64,000 nt of DNA from Clostridiaceae bacterium M8S5 (GCA_029227815.1 CP118523.1:4331500-4395499), one strand, 5' to 3'; positions 1-9,705 are shown, numbered from the stretch's first letter. Program-made: numbers and translations. The notes: a model not told the origin generated them from the letters alone.

Positions 1-843
1 ACCTATTTTATTAACATCTATGAGCTGATATATATTGTCCGAATTACCATCTTTGGCATAACTTATAATCGTATCAAGAACAAAATTCATATCATCAGTT
101 CGCACTTTCATCCATTTCTGCTCAATCTTATATGAAGTCTTTTCATCATAAACGCTGTTATTGACATCTACTATTTCTTGTACAAATGATTTGTCTACCA
201 TCGTAAAATTACCATCAGTATCTATTGTTAACATAGAATGATACGGATGGCTAATAGAACATACAACATATCCATTGCTTGCTAAATTCTCACATGTTGA
301 AGTATTGCTAGTTCCTATTCCAAAAGCACCATGCGAGAACACCACTAAAGGTTGTCTATCCTTTATTTCAGCTGGGTACCAAAACTCAACTGTAACCTTT
401 CGTTTCTCTCCTTTGTCATTAAATGTTTCAACGTGTTTGTTATCTGTATAAGTATAAACAGCTGTGTTAATCTTGTATTGACCAGTAATCTTTATCTCTT
501 TATACTGTGGAAATATTAAAGCTGGTATCAAAGCTATTACTATAATCAACCACATAGCTATTCCCTTAAATATCGTTCTCACAGGTTTATAAATTTTCTT
601 ATCCTGATTATTGCGTATAATTGATATACACGAAATTATAGCTAAAATCGATAATACTAATGCAAGCAACTTCCATCTGAAACTCCACTGAATTAATGAT
701 ATAAATACAAATAGAACAAATATACCAAATACAATTAACCTGATACAACTTCTTATTTTATTTTGATTAGATTTTGTTTTGACACACAATACCATAATTG
801 TTATTTCTATAGCCGCTGCAATTATAAGTATAATTATTCCCAT
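1..843 (-). CDS. Alpha/beta hydrolase with N-terminal membrane segments (partial, C-terminus off window)
   Basis: The frame is open from an ATG at 843 to the left edge, 281 codons with no stop. The start follows a GGGGGT Shine-Dalgarno. The first 110 residues hold about three to four hydrophobic helices. A soluble part follows with a strand-loop VVFSHGAFG near residue 160, the oxyanion-hole motif of platelet-activating-factor acetylhydrolase and dienelactone-hydrolase-like enzymes. The later catalytic Ser, Asp and His would be in the missing part or cannot be assigned. It is probably a membrane-anchored esterase or lipase. It lies 170 bp downstream of the DUF3021 gene on the same strand and may be co-transcribed. 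The family call is fairly sure; the substrate is unknown. Confidence 0.7.
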   Translation of the reverse strand, partial: MGIIILIIAAAIEITIMVLCVKTKSNQNKIRSCIRLIVFGIFVLFVFISLIQWSFRWKLLALVLSILAIISCISIIRNNQDKKIYKPVRTIFKGIAMWLIIVIALIPALIFPQYKEIKITGQYKINTAVYTYTDNKHVETFNDKGEKRKVTVEFWYPAEIKDRQPLVVFSHGAFGIGTSNTSTCENLASNGYVVCSISHPYHSMLTIDTDGNFTMVDKSFVQEIVDVNNSVYDEKTSYKIEQKWMKVRTDDMNFVLDTIISYAKDGNSDNIYQLIDVNKIG

Positions 844-1012
844 AGTCTTACCCCCTTTTTTTTAATGTTTAAGTTAAAGTATAATTCCTTCTAACTCAGC
901 ATATTATATGCATCACCAAATGTATATGATATAAACATTATTGTGTATCTATAAATAGGTAAAATGCAAAAAAGGGGTATTAAGTTGTCATTAGTTTTTT
1001 AGTTTTAGCGCT

Positions 1013-1438
1013 TCATTGATTCTTCATTACCTTCAATTTTTCATTAATGCTATGTGCATCTTTTTTATCTTCTGTCCAAGATAAAAATCGAACAACTATA
1101 TAAATTATAGCAATCTGTAATGCAAGTAAAAATGTCATTATTTTACTTGTTAATATATTTAATATATTCCCGAAAACCAGTAAAACTATTTCCAATAGTA
1201 CAAAATGTATTACCCTTCTAACTTTCATTTGTTTTTCAGATATTTCCTTTGGTGAATAAAAGATTAATCCTGGTAAACAGCTTATAAAAGCACATGTCAT
1301 ATAAATAAACACTTCTTTTAACTCAAAATACTCGTTTGGTGCAAATATCTGTCGTAAAATAGTTATAAACATAACTATAATCGCAAACGTGATACAATAA
1401 TTATTAATAAATCTTTTAATATAATTTTTATATTTCAT
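1013..1438 (-). CDS. DUF3021 family membrane protein
   Basis: A 141-residue protein with four hydrophobic helices (about 14-32, 42-62, 75-95, 100-118) and a charged C-terminal tail. Size, topology and position match DUF3021, a family usually encoded beside a small LytTR regulator and thought to modulate it from the membrane. The gene starts 14 bp after the stop of the LytTR gene, so the two are one operon. The biochemical role is not established for the family; control of the adjacent DNA-binding protein is inferred from the recurrent pairing. Confidence 0.75.
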   Translation of the reverse strand: MKYKNYIKRFINNYCITFAIIVMFITILRQIFAPNEYFELKEVFIYMTCAFISCLPGLIFYSPKEISEKQMKVRRVIHFVLLEIVLLVFGNILNILTSKIMTFLLALQIAIIYIVVRFLSWTEDKKDAHSINEKLKVMKNQ

Positions 1439-1452
1439 TTCTAATTAACCTC

Positions 1453-1890
1453 CTATAAATCTAACATCCTTTTTAATATAGATACATACTTCCTTGAAAT
1501 ATATAATCTTTCTCCATTATCTAACTTTGCCTCAAACCTTCCACTCAAAGATGGTTTAACAAATGATATTTTTGTTAGATTTATAATTGTAGATTTAGAT
1601 GCACGAAAAAATTTCTTTCCTCCACACATTTCTTCCAACTCATAAAGCTTATTCTTGGATTCAAACACCTTCTCTTTGCAGTATATAAACACTTTATTGT
1701 CTACTGCTTCGAAATAATATATATCTGTAATTCCAATTCTATGTATTTTGCTATCCTCATAGCCAAGTATGATATCTTTTCGTAGTCTTAACCCATTTAT
1801 AATTTTCAATATATCATCATTTACTTCATAACATCTAATGATGATTTCCTCTTCTTGCTCCTTACCAATAGGTTCAATTGATACTTTCAT
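1453..1890 (-). CDS. LytTR-domain DNA-binding regulator
   Basis: A 145-residue protein with no receiver domain. Residues about 45-143 form a LytTR DNA-binding domain: IYYFEAVDNKVFIYC, then the FFRASKSTIINL segment and the C-terminal LYISRKYVSILKRML helix. Stand-alone LytTR proteins of this length paired with a DUF3021 membrane partner are common in Firmicutes and usually autoregulate. The start is preceded by GGTGG. It is the first gene of a minus-strand operon with the DUF3021 protein and perhaps the hydrolase beyond. Targets are unknown. Confidence 0.85.
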   Translation of the reverse strand: MKVSIEPIGKEQEEEIIIRCYEVNDDILKIINGLRLRKDIILGYEDSKIHRIGITDIYYFEAVDNKVFIYCKEKVFESKNKLYELEEMCGGKKFFRASKSTIINLTKISFVKPSLSGRFEAKLDNGERLYISRKYVSILKRMLDL

Positions 1891-2273
1891 ATTTTACCAC
1901 CTTATATTTAATTCAATATATAAATCTCATATCTTACATACAAGTTATAACTTTGTATGGACTATTAGCAAATGCTCTATATTGTGCTGTATTCAAAATG
2001 TAATTTATCACATTTGCGAAAATAAATAATCTGTATAAATAGTATAACACAATACTTTTATGATTTTTTAGCGGTGTTTCTTCTATAACTCTAATATATA
2101 AAAAGAAAGTAGCTTTTCATACTAGTTTAGTCATGAATATATATCTTACGATAAGAATGAATTATTCAACTTTTATTTTAAAAATTATAGAAAATATTTT
2201 ATATTTTGTTATATTTTTTATAAATAATATTATATTGTTATAATACGAATTTAATCTAAAGTAGGAAATATTA

Positions 2274-2645
2274 ATGAAAAAAACTAACAGAAAAATGATT
2301 GCATTACTATTTATTCTCGTAATGACAATGGCATTAAGTAGTATTACAGCTTTTGCAGCTCCTAGTTGGCCGACTCTTAGAGAAGGTAAAAAAGGAGTTA
2401 ACGTTAGAACTTTGCAATGTTTATTAAATTTCCATAAGTGTTACACTGGCGTTGATGGTGAATTTGGTACAGGAACAAGGAGCGCTGTTAAAAAATTTCA
2501 ATCAAAAGTTAGACTAACGGCTGATGGTATTTTTGGATCTAAGACTAAAGAATATGTTAAAGATTTTCAAGCTAGATACAATCTTGATGTTGATGGTTAT
2601 GTCGGTCCTGAAACATGGCTAAATTTAATTGGTCGTCTTAACTAA
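2274..2645 (+). CDS. Secreted peptidoglycan-binding protein, two PG_binding_1 repeats
   Basis: A 123-residue protein. Residues 1-28 are a Sec signal peptide ending at AFA. The mature part is two tandem peptidoglycan-binding repeats: the first around VNVRTLQCLLNF to FGTGTRSAVKKFQ, the second around LTADGIFGSKTKEYVKDFQ to DVDGYVGPETWLNLI. No catalytic domain is attached, so it is a free-standing wall-binding module. It stands alone between divergent and convergent neighbours, with a weak AGGAAA ribosome site and a strong terminator behind it. Such modules normally target hydrolases to the wall; here the partner is unknown. Confidence 0.85.
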   Translation: MKKTNRKMIALLFILVMTMALSSITAFAAPSWPTLREGKKGVNVRTLQCLLNFHKCYTGVDGEFGTGTRSAVKKFQSKVRLTADGIFGSKTKEYVKDFQARYNLDVDGYVGPETWLNLIGRLN

Positions 2646-2661
2646 CCCTTATATAGTTTGT

Positions 2662-2695
2662 AAGCTTATCTTGCAAAACAAGATAAGCTTTTTTT
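2662..2695 (+). terminator. Rho-independent terminator of the peptidoglycan-binding gene
   Basis: A perfect 12-bp stem (AAGCTTATCTTG) with a 5-nt loop, followed by a run of T on the plus strand, 16 bp after the stop codon. Confidence 0.92.
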
Positions 2696-2772
2696 ACACA
2701 CTTTAATATCATATATGCAAAACATAAACTATTTTTGTTATTGAAGGATTCATTGCTTTTATTTACAATAAA

Positions 2773-2802
2773 AATACTAGTAGCATCACCGCCACTAGTA
2801 TT
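2773..2802 (-). terminator. Terminator of the MerR-type gene
   Basis: A 9-bp stem, AATACTAGT pairing with ACTAGTATT, followed on the minus strand by TTTTT. It lies 15 bp after the stop of the MerR-type gene. Confidence 0.75.
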
Positions 2803-2817
2803 CTTTCATTTATTAAT

Positions 2818-3618
2818 TTATTCAATAGGTACTAGGATCTTTGTTTCGTATTTCTTAGTATTTCCCGCCAATAACATTCCAGGGCCTTTTATATATATTT
2901 CTCTCGTTGGAGTTTTTGATTTTAAATCATTCTGTTTTATATAATCTGTAACTACTTTATAACTTGCAGATAACTTATCGTATGGTCCAATATGAGTTAA
3001 ACTAACACACTTTTGTTTGCTCAATATCCTGGAAGTTACATCTCCGTTATTAATAGGTTTTTTAACTGGTATAGCTACTTCTATGTCAGCATTTTCTTCT
3101 GTATAATCTTCATCATAATATAGTGCAAATGGCGCTGACTCCCCCTTGCCACCTACTTCTTTAAAAAGTTTTTCTATATAAGTTCCCATATCTTCATATC
3201 TACCTTTGTATCGTATCGATGCAATTAATACCTCTTCTACTTCTACAACACTTACACCTTGCTCCTTGTTCATAATATTAACCTCCTTCAGATTTTTAAT
3301 TTCATTTTGAATATTATTTTGCATTTTTCTAAAAGAAGCAATTTTCTTTTCTATTTGTTGATGCTTTTCTAGCAAATATTTTGTTATATCTTCTGAATCA
3401 TTTATACTAGGTATTATTTCTTGAAGTTCTTTAATACCAAACTCATAACTTCTAAGTAGTTTTATGTACATCGCCTTCTTAAAGTTCTCTTCATTATAAT
3501 ACCTATAATTTGTTTCCTCATCAATTCTTGCTGGAATCAACAACCCAATATCATTATAATATCTTAGAGCTTTAACAGTTAGAAAAGTTATCTTAGAAAA
3601 TTCTCCGATTTTATACAT
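2818..3618 (-). CDS. MerR family regulator with GyrI-like effector domain
   Basis: A 266-residue regulator. Residues 1-70 are the MerR winged helix (YKIGEFSKIT, then VKALRYYNDIGLL and YRYYNEEN). Residues about 75-120 form the antiparallel dimerisation coil. Residues about 125-266 are a GyrI-like (BmrR-type) small-molecule binding domain with the conserved FALYYDEDY strand and the CVSLTHIGPYDKL motif. This layout is that of multidrug-sensing activators. It is divergent from the FAD oxidase gene. Its own promoter has the stretched spacer typical of MerR control, so autoregulation is likely, and the oxidase is a possible second target. The ligand is unknown. Confidence 0.9.
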   Translation of the reverse strand: MYKIGEFSKITFLTVKALRYYNDIGLLIPARIDEETNYRYYNEENFKKAMYIKLLRSYEFGIKELQEIIPSINDSEDITKYLLEKHQQIEKKIASFRKMQNNIQNEIKNLKEVNIMNKEQGVSVVEVEEVLIASIRYKGRYEDMGTYIEKLFKEVGGKGESAPFALYYDEDYTEENADIEVAIPVKKPINNGDVTSRILSKQKCVSLTHIGPYDKLSASYKVVTDYIKQNDLKSKTPTREIYIKGPGMLLAGNTKKYETKILVPIE

Positions 3619-3641
3619 CTCATTGCTCCTTTCTTAATTAA

Positions 3642-3673
3642 AGTATACTCCCTCTTGTGCAGGGTAGAGTCAA
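3642..3673 (-). promoter_or_regulatory. MerR-type promoter with 20-bp spacer
   Basis: On the minus strand, TTGACT (-35) and TATACT (-10) are separated by exactly 20 bp, longer than the usual 17. The spacer holds an imperfect dyad, CTACCCT...GAGGGAG. Over-long spacers with a central dyad are the hallmark of promoters that MerR proteins activate by DNA distortion. It drives the MerR-type gene at 2818-3618. Confidence 0.8.
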
Positions 3674-3850
3674 GGATTTTATTATATGTTTTTATACTTT
3701 TTATTGTTTATTAGATCTTATAGATTTATCAACAACTATTTGGCTAAACAGATTTAATGGTTTAGTCGATCACATTACTATTAGACTAGGTAACCTCCTT
3801 GTCCTCTAATTCATAGTATGTATTGAAAATAATGTGAAAGGGGTTATCCA

Positions 3851-5173
3851 ATGCTTATAACAGGCGGTGTTGTCTGTAAAGACAATCCTATCTATCCTGA
3901 AGCTAGTAGTGATTTTAACCTAGCTTTTAAAAAATTCCCTCGTATTATAGTCTTTTGTTTTTCCGAAGAAGATGTCAAAAATGCGCTAAAATATGCAGTA
4001 TCAAATGATACTAAGTTTAGAGTCAGAACTGGAAGACATGATTACGAGGCAAATTCAAATGTTAATAAAGGAATGGTAATTGATATTAGTAATATAAATT
4101 ATACCATTGTTGATGAAATAAACAAAACTGCTAAGCTTGGCGGAGGAATTACAAGTGGAAAAATGTATTTTGATTTAGTTGATAAAGGTTATACTATCCC
4201 TTCTGGTACATGTCCAGATGTGGGCTTTGGCGCACTTACTTCAAACGGAGGAGTTGGTTTTGCATCAAGACTATTGGGTCTTGCCTGTGATAACCTTTTA
4301 GAAGCTGAATTGATAAATTATAAAGGCGATAAAATAGTTGCCAATAAAGATCGTAATAAAAACTTATTTTGGGCTATACAAGGTGGACTCGCTTCAAACT
4401 TTGGAGTACTTGTTTCATTGACTTATAAGATTACTCCAGTATGTAAGGTTTCAACTTATGTTATAACTTGGAATAATAAATACTTTGTTGATGTAGTTGC
4501 TGCTTGGCAAACTATCACTCCTGATGCTGATGTTCGGTTAACAAATACTATAAATTATGAAAAAAAACCTTCTGGTGAGATTATATTATCATCACGTGGG
4601 CAATTTTTTGGAAAACCAGAAAAATTAGAACAAATAATTAAACCGTTAATAGACGCTGCACCGATAGAATCAATAGATATAGAATATATTCCTTATAAAA
4701 AAGCTATAGAAAAGTGGGCTGATGACTGCTCTGGCCCTCGCAAATTCAAAGCAACAGGTTCTTTTATATTTGAGCCACTCAGTAAAAGAATGTTAAATCT
4801 TTTAAATGAGAAATTAATAAATGCTCCTAAAAACTCAGCTCAGTTCTATGAATTCATGGCACTTAACGGAAATGTGAGTAATGTAAAACCAAATGAAACA
4901 GCTTATGTTCATAGAGATGCCTTATATCTGCTAGAAATAGAATCTATATGGACTTTGGAACTTGATAGAAAAGATAATATCGATTGGACGAACAATGTCA
5001 AATCCTCATTAGACACTGCTGGTGTAGGAACGTATAGAGGTTTTACTGATTTTCATCTTGTTGATTGGCAAAAACAATATTATGGAGACAATTATCTAAA
5101 ACTAAGAGAAGTTAAATCTAAATATGATCCTCAAAATATTTTTAATTTTCCACAGTCAATAAAGCCATTATAG
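3851..5173 (+). CDS. FAD-linked oxidase, berberine-bridge-enzyme type
   Basis: A 440-residue flavoenzyme. The N-terminal FAD-binding PCMH domain covers about 25-200, and the short BBE C-terminal motif is YYGDNYLKLREVKSKYDPQN near 415-435. His63 in RTGRHDYE and Cys121 in GTCPDVGFG match the two residues that attach FAD covalently in bicovalent flavoproteins such as GOOX and Dbv29, so a 6-S-cysteinyl, 8-alpha-N1-histidyl flavin is predicted. No signal peptide is seen, so it should be cytoplasmic. The family oxidises carbohydrates, alcohols or secondary metabolites with oxygen; the substrate cannot be read here. The start has an AAAGGGG ribosome site. The divergent MerR gene may control it. Confidence 0.88.
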   Translation: MLITGGVVCKDNPIYPEASSDFNLAFKKFPRIIVFCFSEEDVKNALKYAVSNDTKFRVRTGRHDYEANSNVNKGMVIDISNINYTIVDEINKTAKLGGGITSGKMYFDLVDKGYTIPSGTCPDVGFGALTSNGGVGFASRLLGLACDNLLEAELINYKGDKIVANKDRNKNLFWAIQGGLASNFGVLVSLTYKITPVCKVSTYVITWNNKYFVDVVAAWQTITPDADVRLTNTINYEKKPSGEIILSSRGQFFGKPEKLEQIIKPLIDAAPIESIDIEYIPYKKAIEKWADDCSGPRKFKATGSFIFEPLSKRMLNLLNEKLINAPKNSAQFYEFMALNGNVSNVKPNETAYVHRDALYLLEIESIWTLELDRKDNIDWTNNVKSSLDTAGVGTYRGFTDFHLVDWQKQYYGDNYLKLREVKSKYDPQNIFNFPQSIKPL

Positions 5174-5211
5174 AAATGTGTAACCATATTAATCAATAGA
5201 TATTAAAGGCT

Positions 5212-5238
5212 AAACCCCACAGAATCCATGTGGGGTTT
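5212..5238. terminator. Bidirectional terminator between convergent genes
   Basis: A 9-bp GC-rich stem, AAACCCCAC pairing with GTGGGGTTT, with A and T runs on its flanks. It separates the FAD oxidase from the convergent BCCT gene and can serve both. Confidence 0.85.
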
Positions 5239-5265
5239 TATGTTACTATTATTTATTGTTCACAT

Positions 5266-6795
5266 TTATAAATTACCTATTTCATTATTTTTAATCGGTG
5301 TTGCTTTATAATCATTTATCATCCATTTTAGCCAACCATAAATCATGACAATCATTACTAAAATAATTGGTACACCAGTGATTATAGCCGCCGTCTTTAT
5401 AGTTCCAAGCTCAGCCTTGATGAAGATCATTGTCAATGGAACTAGAGCTAATGCAATACACCAGAATAATCTATGCAATGGATGTGGTTCTTCGTTTTCT
5501 TTAAGACCTGGTGTGGCAGTTGATGCCATTGTAAAAGCTGCTCCATCCAATGTTGTTGCAAGAAACAATACTGACACGATACAGAATATTACCATAAACA
5601 CACTACTAAGTGGCAATGTTTTTAATACTTCTATTATAGCAGAAACATCCTGCCCATTTCCGAGCATTCCTACCATGTCGACCAATCCTTTAATATGGCG
5701 GTCAATTGATAAACTAGATATTACTCCAAAGAATAGGAAACAACCTGCACTTCCACTAATTATTGTATTTATAATAACAGACCTCAAAGTTCTTCCCTTT
5801 GATACCTTCGCGATAAATATGCCAGTAAATGGCGCATAAGTTATCCAATATAGCCAGTAAAAAATGGTCCAGTTTTGAGAAAACCCAGATTTTCCTATTG
5901 CATCAGTGAATAAACTCATTTGAACAAAATTTTGAATCATTAAGCCCAAAGAATTTGTTGTATTAGCTAATATGAACAATCCTGGTCCTAAAATAACAAT
6001 ACCTATACAGAAAACAATTGCTAATTTGGTATTCATATTTGATATCATAGCCATACCTTTTTTTAATCCTATATAAGAACTTAATGAATAAACCACTGAA
6101 ATTATTAAGATAAGCACTATATTCATAGTAAATGTAGGTGTGATTCCAAGTACTGAAGAAAGGATTCTAGAAACTAATGGAACTGATACCCCTAATGTTA
6201 TACTTAATCCACCAAAGCATATAAAGATAAACATAATATCAACTATTCTTCCTATTATTCCATTTTGCTTAATGCCAGTAATCTGACTTATTATTGCGCT
6301 AAGGCTTAAACCTTTGTTTTTGCGAACATAAAAATGATAACAGATTGGTATTCCAACTAATGCATAAAGTGTCCATGCACTAAATCCCCAGTGAAACATG
6401 CTGTATGGTAAAGACATTTCAAAAGCTCTTTGTGTACCTTCTTTAATCCCTAATCCCGGAGTACCTATATAATATGCCCATTCTATAAATGCCCAGTACA
6501 CTGTCGCTGATCCAAGACCACAACTTATCATCATAGAAACCCATTTAAACGTAGAGTATTCAGGTTCACTATTTCCAAAACGGATGTTTCCGTATTTACT
6601 AGCTGCTATATATATCAATAATAAAAAGCCAAGAAACGTAAATAATAGCGTAAAAGACCCAAACCAACTAGTCATCTTACTAAAAATAGCATTTGCTACC
6701 CTTTGTGAAGCTTCTGGTTGTAAATATAATAGCCCAACTACAACTAATACAATACTCACACTCACAGAAATTAATAATTTATCTATTTTTTTCAT
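5266..6795 (-). CDS. BCCT family transporter, BetP-like
   Basis: A 509-residue carrier with about 12 membrane helices of the betaine/choline/carnitine family. The signature NWTIFYWLYWITYAPFTGIF helix, the following loop AKVSKGRTLRSVI and the Trp/Tyr-rich SATVYWAFIEWAYYI helix are all present. In the signature helix the residue matching CaiT Met331 is Thr, and the YAPFTG run resembles the SPFVG of sodium-coupled BetP. It is the last gene of the sigma-54 operon, 11 bp after the UxaA large subunit, so its cargo is probably the substrate of the dehydratases upstream. Family certain; substrate inferred to be a zwitterionic or small acid compound. Confidence 0.9.
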   Translation of the reverse strand: MKKIDKLLISVSVSIVLVVVGLLYLQPEASQRVANAIFSKMTSWFGSFTLLFTFLGFLLLIYIAASKYGNIRFGNSEPEYSTFKWVSMMISCGLGSATVYWAFIEWAYYIGTPGLGIKEGTQRAFEMSLPYSMFHWGFSAWTLYALVGIPICYHFYVRKNKGLSLSAIISQITGIKQNGIIGRIVDIMFIFICFGGLSITLGVSVPLVSRILSSVLGITPTFTMNIVLILIISVVYSLSSYIGLKKGMAMISNMNTKLAIVFCIGIVILGPGLFILANTTNSLGLMIQNFVQMSLFTDAIGKSGFSQNWTIFYWLYWITYAPFTGIFIAKVSKGRTLRSVIINTIISGSAGCFLFFGVISSLSIDRHIKGLVDMVGMLGNGQDVSAIIEVLKTLPLSSVFMVIFCIVSVLFLATTLDGAAFTMASTATPGLKENEEPHPLHRLFWCIALALVPLTMIFIKAELGTIKTAAIITGVPIILVMIVMIYGWLKWMINDYKATPIKNNEIGNL

Positions 6796-6806
6796 TTAGT
6801 ATCCTC

Positions 6807-7988
6807 CTACTTACATTTTTTAATTCCAATACCTAAATAATGTTCAAGACGTATGTCTTTTTGTATAAGACTACAATAAGAATATCCAATATCTTCTATC
6901 TTTGTTTTTTCCCCATTCGCTACCTTCAAAACTTCTTCCAAAATCATCTTGCCAATATCATCACATGATTTTTCGCCCTTCATCACTTTAGTTGCATCTA
7001 TATCAATATCTTCATTGATTAAATCTTCATTACCACTAACACGAATAACTGGTATTAGAGGATTGTTGAATCCAGCTGCTCCACTTGTCCATAGTATCAA
7101 CTGAGCTCCAACAGCTGCAAAATGCATTGCCGAACCACCACAAAGCATTGTCGCTTCAGATAAATACATCCCGGGTTTAGTAGGTTTTTCATAACCAAGT
7201 TGATTAAATCTAAGAACTCCCTCAATAGGTCTTGATCCAGTCTTAGCAAGTGCTCCCAAAGATTTTTCTTCAATAGTTGTAAGTCCTCCGATACTATTAC
7301 CAATGCTCATTGTTTCTACAGCTGCTCCCGGTACACTCCACCTCTTTTCTTCATCTGAAATTAACTGTCTAATATCAGATGCTACTTCTTCACTGACTGC
7401 TCTCTTACATAAAGCATCTTCGCAACCTATAAGTTCAAATAATTCACCTGATACAGCTGTTGCACCTGCATCTACTAATAAATCAACTGCTTTACCCACG
7501 CTTGGATTAGAAGCTATTCCAGAACTCGTATCAGATCCACCACATTTAACTCCAACAACTAATTTTGAAATATCTACTAATTGACGACCCAAACTATTTG
7601 CGTATATTTCTATTTCTTTTGCAAGTTCTATTCCCTTTTTAATGGTAGCTTTAGTTCCACCATTCTTAAAACAGACAAGCGTCTTTGATAATTTGCCTGT
7701 TTTATTTACTGGATCAGCTACTAAATCGGGATGAATACTTCCACATCCCATAGCAATTACTAACACCCCTGCAACATTAGGATTACATCCTGCACTAATC
7801 ATATTACTAAGAATTTCTTCATTTCCTCCTAGCATGCAAGTATAATGATTAGTAACAATTACAGCATTGTCTATTTCTTCAGATATTTTTCTCGCTATAC
7901 CTTCGCAACATTCATCTACTGATATGATTAATATTTTGTTTCTAATCCCAACGCTTCCATCTGGTCTTAGATACCCGTGAAATTTCAT
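6807..7988 (-). CDS. UxaA family dehydratase, large (catalytic) subunit
   Basis: A 393-residue protein of the UxaA/GarD C-terminal family, which covers altronate and galactarate dehydratases and the sulfolactate sulfo-lyase subunit SuyB. Family marks: GYLRPDGSVGIRN at the N-terminus, GVKCGGSDTSSGIASNP near residue 150, and TSGAAGFNNPLIPVIRVSGN near 305. Members remove water (or sulfite) from an alpha-hydroxy acid. The N-terminal SAF domain is a separate gene directly upstream, giving a split UxaA as in SuyAB. A GGAG ribosome site precedes the ATG. The substrate is undetermined: a sugar acid is the default, but the linked BCCT carrier points to something charged or zwitterionic. Confidence 0.88.
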   Translation of the reverse strand: MKFHGYLRPDGSVGIRNKILIISVDECCEGIARKISEEIDNAVIVTNHYTCMLGGNEEILSNMISAGCNPNVAGVLVIAMGCGSIHPDLVADPVNKTGKLSKTLVCFKNGGTKATIKKGIELAKEIEIYANSLGRQLVDISKLVVGVKCGGSDTSSGIASNPSVGKAVDLLVDAGATAVSGELFELIGCEDALCKRAVSEEVASDIRQLISDEEKRWSVPGAAVETMSIGNSIGGLTTIEEKSLGALAKTGSRPIEGVLRFNQLGYEKPTKPGMYLSEATMLCGGSAMHFAAVGAQLILWTSGAAGFNNPLIPVIRVSGNEDLINEDIDIDATKVMKGEKSCDDIGKMILEEVLKVANGEKTKIEDIGYSYCSLIQKDIRLEHYLGIGIKKCK

Positions 7989-8014
7989 ACATGTTCTCCT
8001 TTTCTATTTATTAA

Positions 8015-8350
8015 CTAATCTACTTTAATTCCCATCTGCTCAATAATCATCTTTTTAGCTGTATTTGGTATATCAACTCTTTGACTTTTAACATTATGAA
8101 CATGAACTAGTCTTCCTTTATCAATATTTTTAGTCGTTACACCTATAGGAAAACCATATTTGATTATCTTATCATCTTTTTTTATATCGATTATCGCAAT
8201 TTTATTACCAAATGGGATTGCTTCCATTGTTTGAATTTCTTTAATGACTTCATTTTTGTCTGAAATTACAGTTACTATCTCATTACAACTAATGTTCGCT
8301 AATGCTGTTGCAACATTATCTTCGCTATACTTTTTTATTACTTTTTTCAA
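8015..8350 (-). CDS. UxaA family dehydratase, small (SAF-domain) subunit
   Basis: A 111-residue SAF-domain protein matching the N-terminal part of altronate dehydratase and the SuyA subunit, with DNVATALANI, the central strands MEAIPFGNKIAI and the typical IKYGFPIGVTTKNIDKGRLVHVHNV. It should pair with the large subunit 26 bp downstream. The start is a TTG at 8350 behind AGGAAGTG; there is no better in-frame ATG. It lies 190 bp after the enolase-family gene within the same run of minus-strand genes. Confidence 0.88.
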   Translation of the reverse strand: MKKVIKKYSEDNVATALANISCNEIVTVISDKNEVIKEIQTMEAIPFGNKIAIIDIKKDDKIIKYGFPIGVTTKNIDKGRLVHVHNVKSQRVDIPNTAKKMIIEQMGIKVD

Positions 8351-8539
8351 TTATGACACTTCCTATTTTAAAATTTTTTTCTAAACCAATTTAAAATAAA
8401 TACAAGTATTACAAAACAATATTTTTCCAACTATTTTACTTTAAAATATTACGAAAATGTTTTCCTGAACTTTATGCTATCTATTTTATAAACACTAAAT
8501 GTTGCTTTATTGATAAACCTATGTTTAGATTATCACGTA

Positions 8540-9658
8540 TTAGAAAATTCTATATTTTTTGATTACTTCTTCGTCCAATTCAATACCTAATCCTATACAT
8601 TCGGGAACCTTCACATAACCATCTTTAAATTCAATCTTATTTTTAACTAAATCCTTATAAAGTGGACTAGTGCTTTGTGAATATTCAATTAAGTCTGTAT
8701 TTTCACAAGCTGCTAAGAAATGTACAGTTGCAGCTATTAAAATACCTGTACTGAATCCATGAGGAACTAATTTTGTACCATGTTTTTCAGATAATTCATA
8801 TATTTTTAAAGCTTCAGTTATACCACCACATCTAGTGACATCAGGCTGAACTAAATCTGGCTTTCCTACTTCTAAAAAATTCATGAATTCATACGTAGTT
8901 GTTAACGTTTCTCCACCAGCGATCATTGGCTTGATTGAATTCCCAAGCTTTCTATATCCTATCAAATCATCTGATCCTATAGGTTCTTCAATCCAGTTTA
9001 AGTTGAAGTCTTTTAATTTCTCTGCCATGTATAATGTGTGTTCCGGTGTTTTCCACTTAGCTGCTAAATCAATCTGTAGTTCAAAATCTTTACCTGCTTC
9101 TTCTCTAACAGCTTTTATTATTTCATAATCAGTATCTGGATCATCTCCTAAAACTCCGCCTCCAAATTTTAAACTGTTAAAACCTTTGTTCTTTAAATCT
9201 CTTACAATTTGCTTGTTTTCTTTAACCGTATCAGCAGGTATAAACGTACCGTAAGCTCGTATTTTATCTCTATATTTACCCCCAAGTAGTTTATACACAG
9301 GAACTTTGTGATATTTTCCAGCTATGTCCCAAAGAGCTATATCAATAGCACTTATGGCATGAATACCTGCGCCTCTCCTTCCCATATAATTAGATCCTTC
9401 ATACATCTTGTTCCACAGCTTTTCAATTTCAAGTGGATTTTCACCAATCAACAATTCTTTCAACCCAAAACATGCAAGATTTGAGTTTGGAGTTTCTATT
9501 ATACTCTTTACAACTAATGGTGATGAATCTGTTTCTCCAATTCCTACAATTCCTTCATCTGTATAAATTTTTACAATGACAGCATCTTCACCCCAAATAC
9601 ATCGTTCTTCAATATTTGGGACTCTCAAGCAAATCACTTCAACCTCAGTTATCTTCAT
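8540..9658 (-). CDS. Mandelate racemase/muconate lactonizing-type enzyme (MR subgroup)
   Basis: A 372-residue enolase-superfamily enzyme. Metal ligands visible: Asp197 (QIDLAAKW), Glu224 or 225 (WIEEPI) and Glu250 (AGGETLTT). The His300 (VPHGFSTG) and Asp273 (QPDVTRCGG) dyad marks the mandelate racemase subgroup. In the usual KxK pair of the second strand only the second Lys (Lys164, SLKFGG) remains; the first position is Ser. Members abstract the proton alpha to a carboxylate, then racemise, epimerise or dehydrate. It is the first gene of the operon, directly behind the sigma-54 promoter and an AGGAGG site. With the UxaA pair and the BCCT carrier it should act early on an imported hydroxy or amino acid. 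Confidence 0.9.
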   Translation of the reverse strand: MKITEVEVICLRVPNIEERCIWGEDAVIVKIYTDEGIVGIGETDSSPLVVKSIIETPNSNLACFGLKELLIGENPLEIEKLWNKMYEGSNYMGRRGAGIHAISAIDIALWDIAGKYHKVPVYKLLGGKYRDKIRAYGTFIPADTVKENKQIVRDLKNKGFNSLKFGGGVLGDDPDTDYEIIKAVREEAGKDFELQIDLAAKWKTPEHTLYMAEKLKDFNLNWIEEPIGSDDLIGYRKLGNSIKPMIAGGETLTTTYEFMNFLEVGKPDLVQPDVTRCGGITEALKIYELSEKHGTKLVPHGFSTGILIAATVHFLAACENTDLIEYSQSTSPLYKDLVKNKIEFKDGYVKVPECIGLGIELDEEVIKKYRIF

Positions 9659-9705
9659 TAATATTTTCCTCCTTTACGGGCCCTTTTGTCGACATCTTGC
9701 TATAC